A stretch of DNA of 64,000 bases from Streptomyces fungicidicus (GTDB taxonomy: Bacteria > Actinomycetota > Actinomycetes > Streptomycetales > Streptomycetaceae). Every line of letters begins with the position of its first letter. Within the stretch, counting starts at the first letter, position 1. The stretch spans positions 2,232,001 through 2,296,000 of the forward strand of contig NZ_CP023407.1 of NCBI RefSeq assembly GCF_003665435.1. Direction: 5' to 3'. The notes below the pieces were generated by a model. It did no database searches, was not told where the DNA came from, and was given only the letters and a program-made list of their open reading frames with translations. Below, piece after piece: positions 56,329 to 64,000 of this stretch. A program made the position numbers and the translations under genes.

Positions 56329-64000
<7,672 letters not shown>

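Overview
The window is high-GC actinobacterial DNA with strong third-position G/C bias, GTG starts, GTGA/ATGA coupled genes and a rare TTA codon in a regulator. All of this fits a Streptomyces chromosome. The left part (1-12.4 kb) looks like ordinary chromosome: an EfeO-EfeB-EfeU iron uptake operon behind an iron box, a lipoprotein, a primase/polymerase-like protein, a glycerophosphodiester phosphodiesterase, a TetR regulator with its operators, a DUF6243 small protein, an Rsm22-like methyltransferase, a serine hydrolase, a Bcr/CflA efflux pump and a Gfo/Idh/MocA oxidoreductase.

The middle (12.4-25.3 kb) is transitional. It holds two coupled LuxR-type regulators (one with a TTA codon), a malonyl-type acyltransferase plus an IclR regulator, an AarF/UbiB kinase coupled to an MMPL exporter, a polyprenyl synthase, a small protein possibly related to acyl-CoA carboxylase epsilon subunits, and a third LuxR-type regulator. 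Two intergenic regions carry imperfect tandem repeats with a period near 240 bp.

From 25.5 kb to the right edge almost everything lies on the minus strand and forms a biosynthetic cluster that runs out of the window. It contains a DrrAB-type ABC exporter. A dissociated highly reducing type II PKS follows: two ACPs, two catalytic ketosynthases, two ketosynthase-like partners without catalytic residues, a ketoreductase and two hot-dog dehydratase proteins. Then come a phytoene-desaturase-like FAD enzyme, a DsbA/HCCA-isomerase-fold protein, a tandem hot-dog thioesterase, a hydrolase and a ferredoxin reductase. This is the gene set expected for a cinnamoyl-type (alkenyl-aryl) acyl chain. Behind it are NRPS genes, an SDR and a type II thioesterase.

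Reading the adenylation pocket residues gives Leu, then Phe followed by an epimerase, on the right-hand NRPS. The next NRPS has one module with no A domain, one with a ruined A domain, and a Ser module with TE. Two separate proteins carry intact Thr-like and Asn-like A-PCP units. The deduced order Leu / D-Phe / (Thr) / (Asn) / Ser-TE matches residues 3-7 of the cinnamoyl depsipeptide WS9326A, so this is very probably a WS9326A-type cluster with trans-loaded modules. The terminal NRPS reading frame is broken by one extra base at 48580-48582 as given here.
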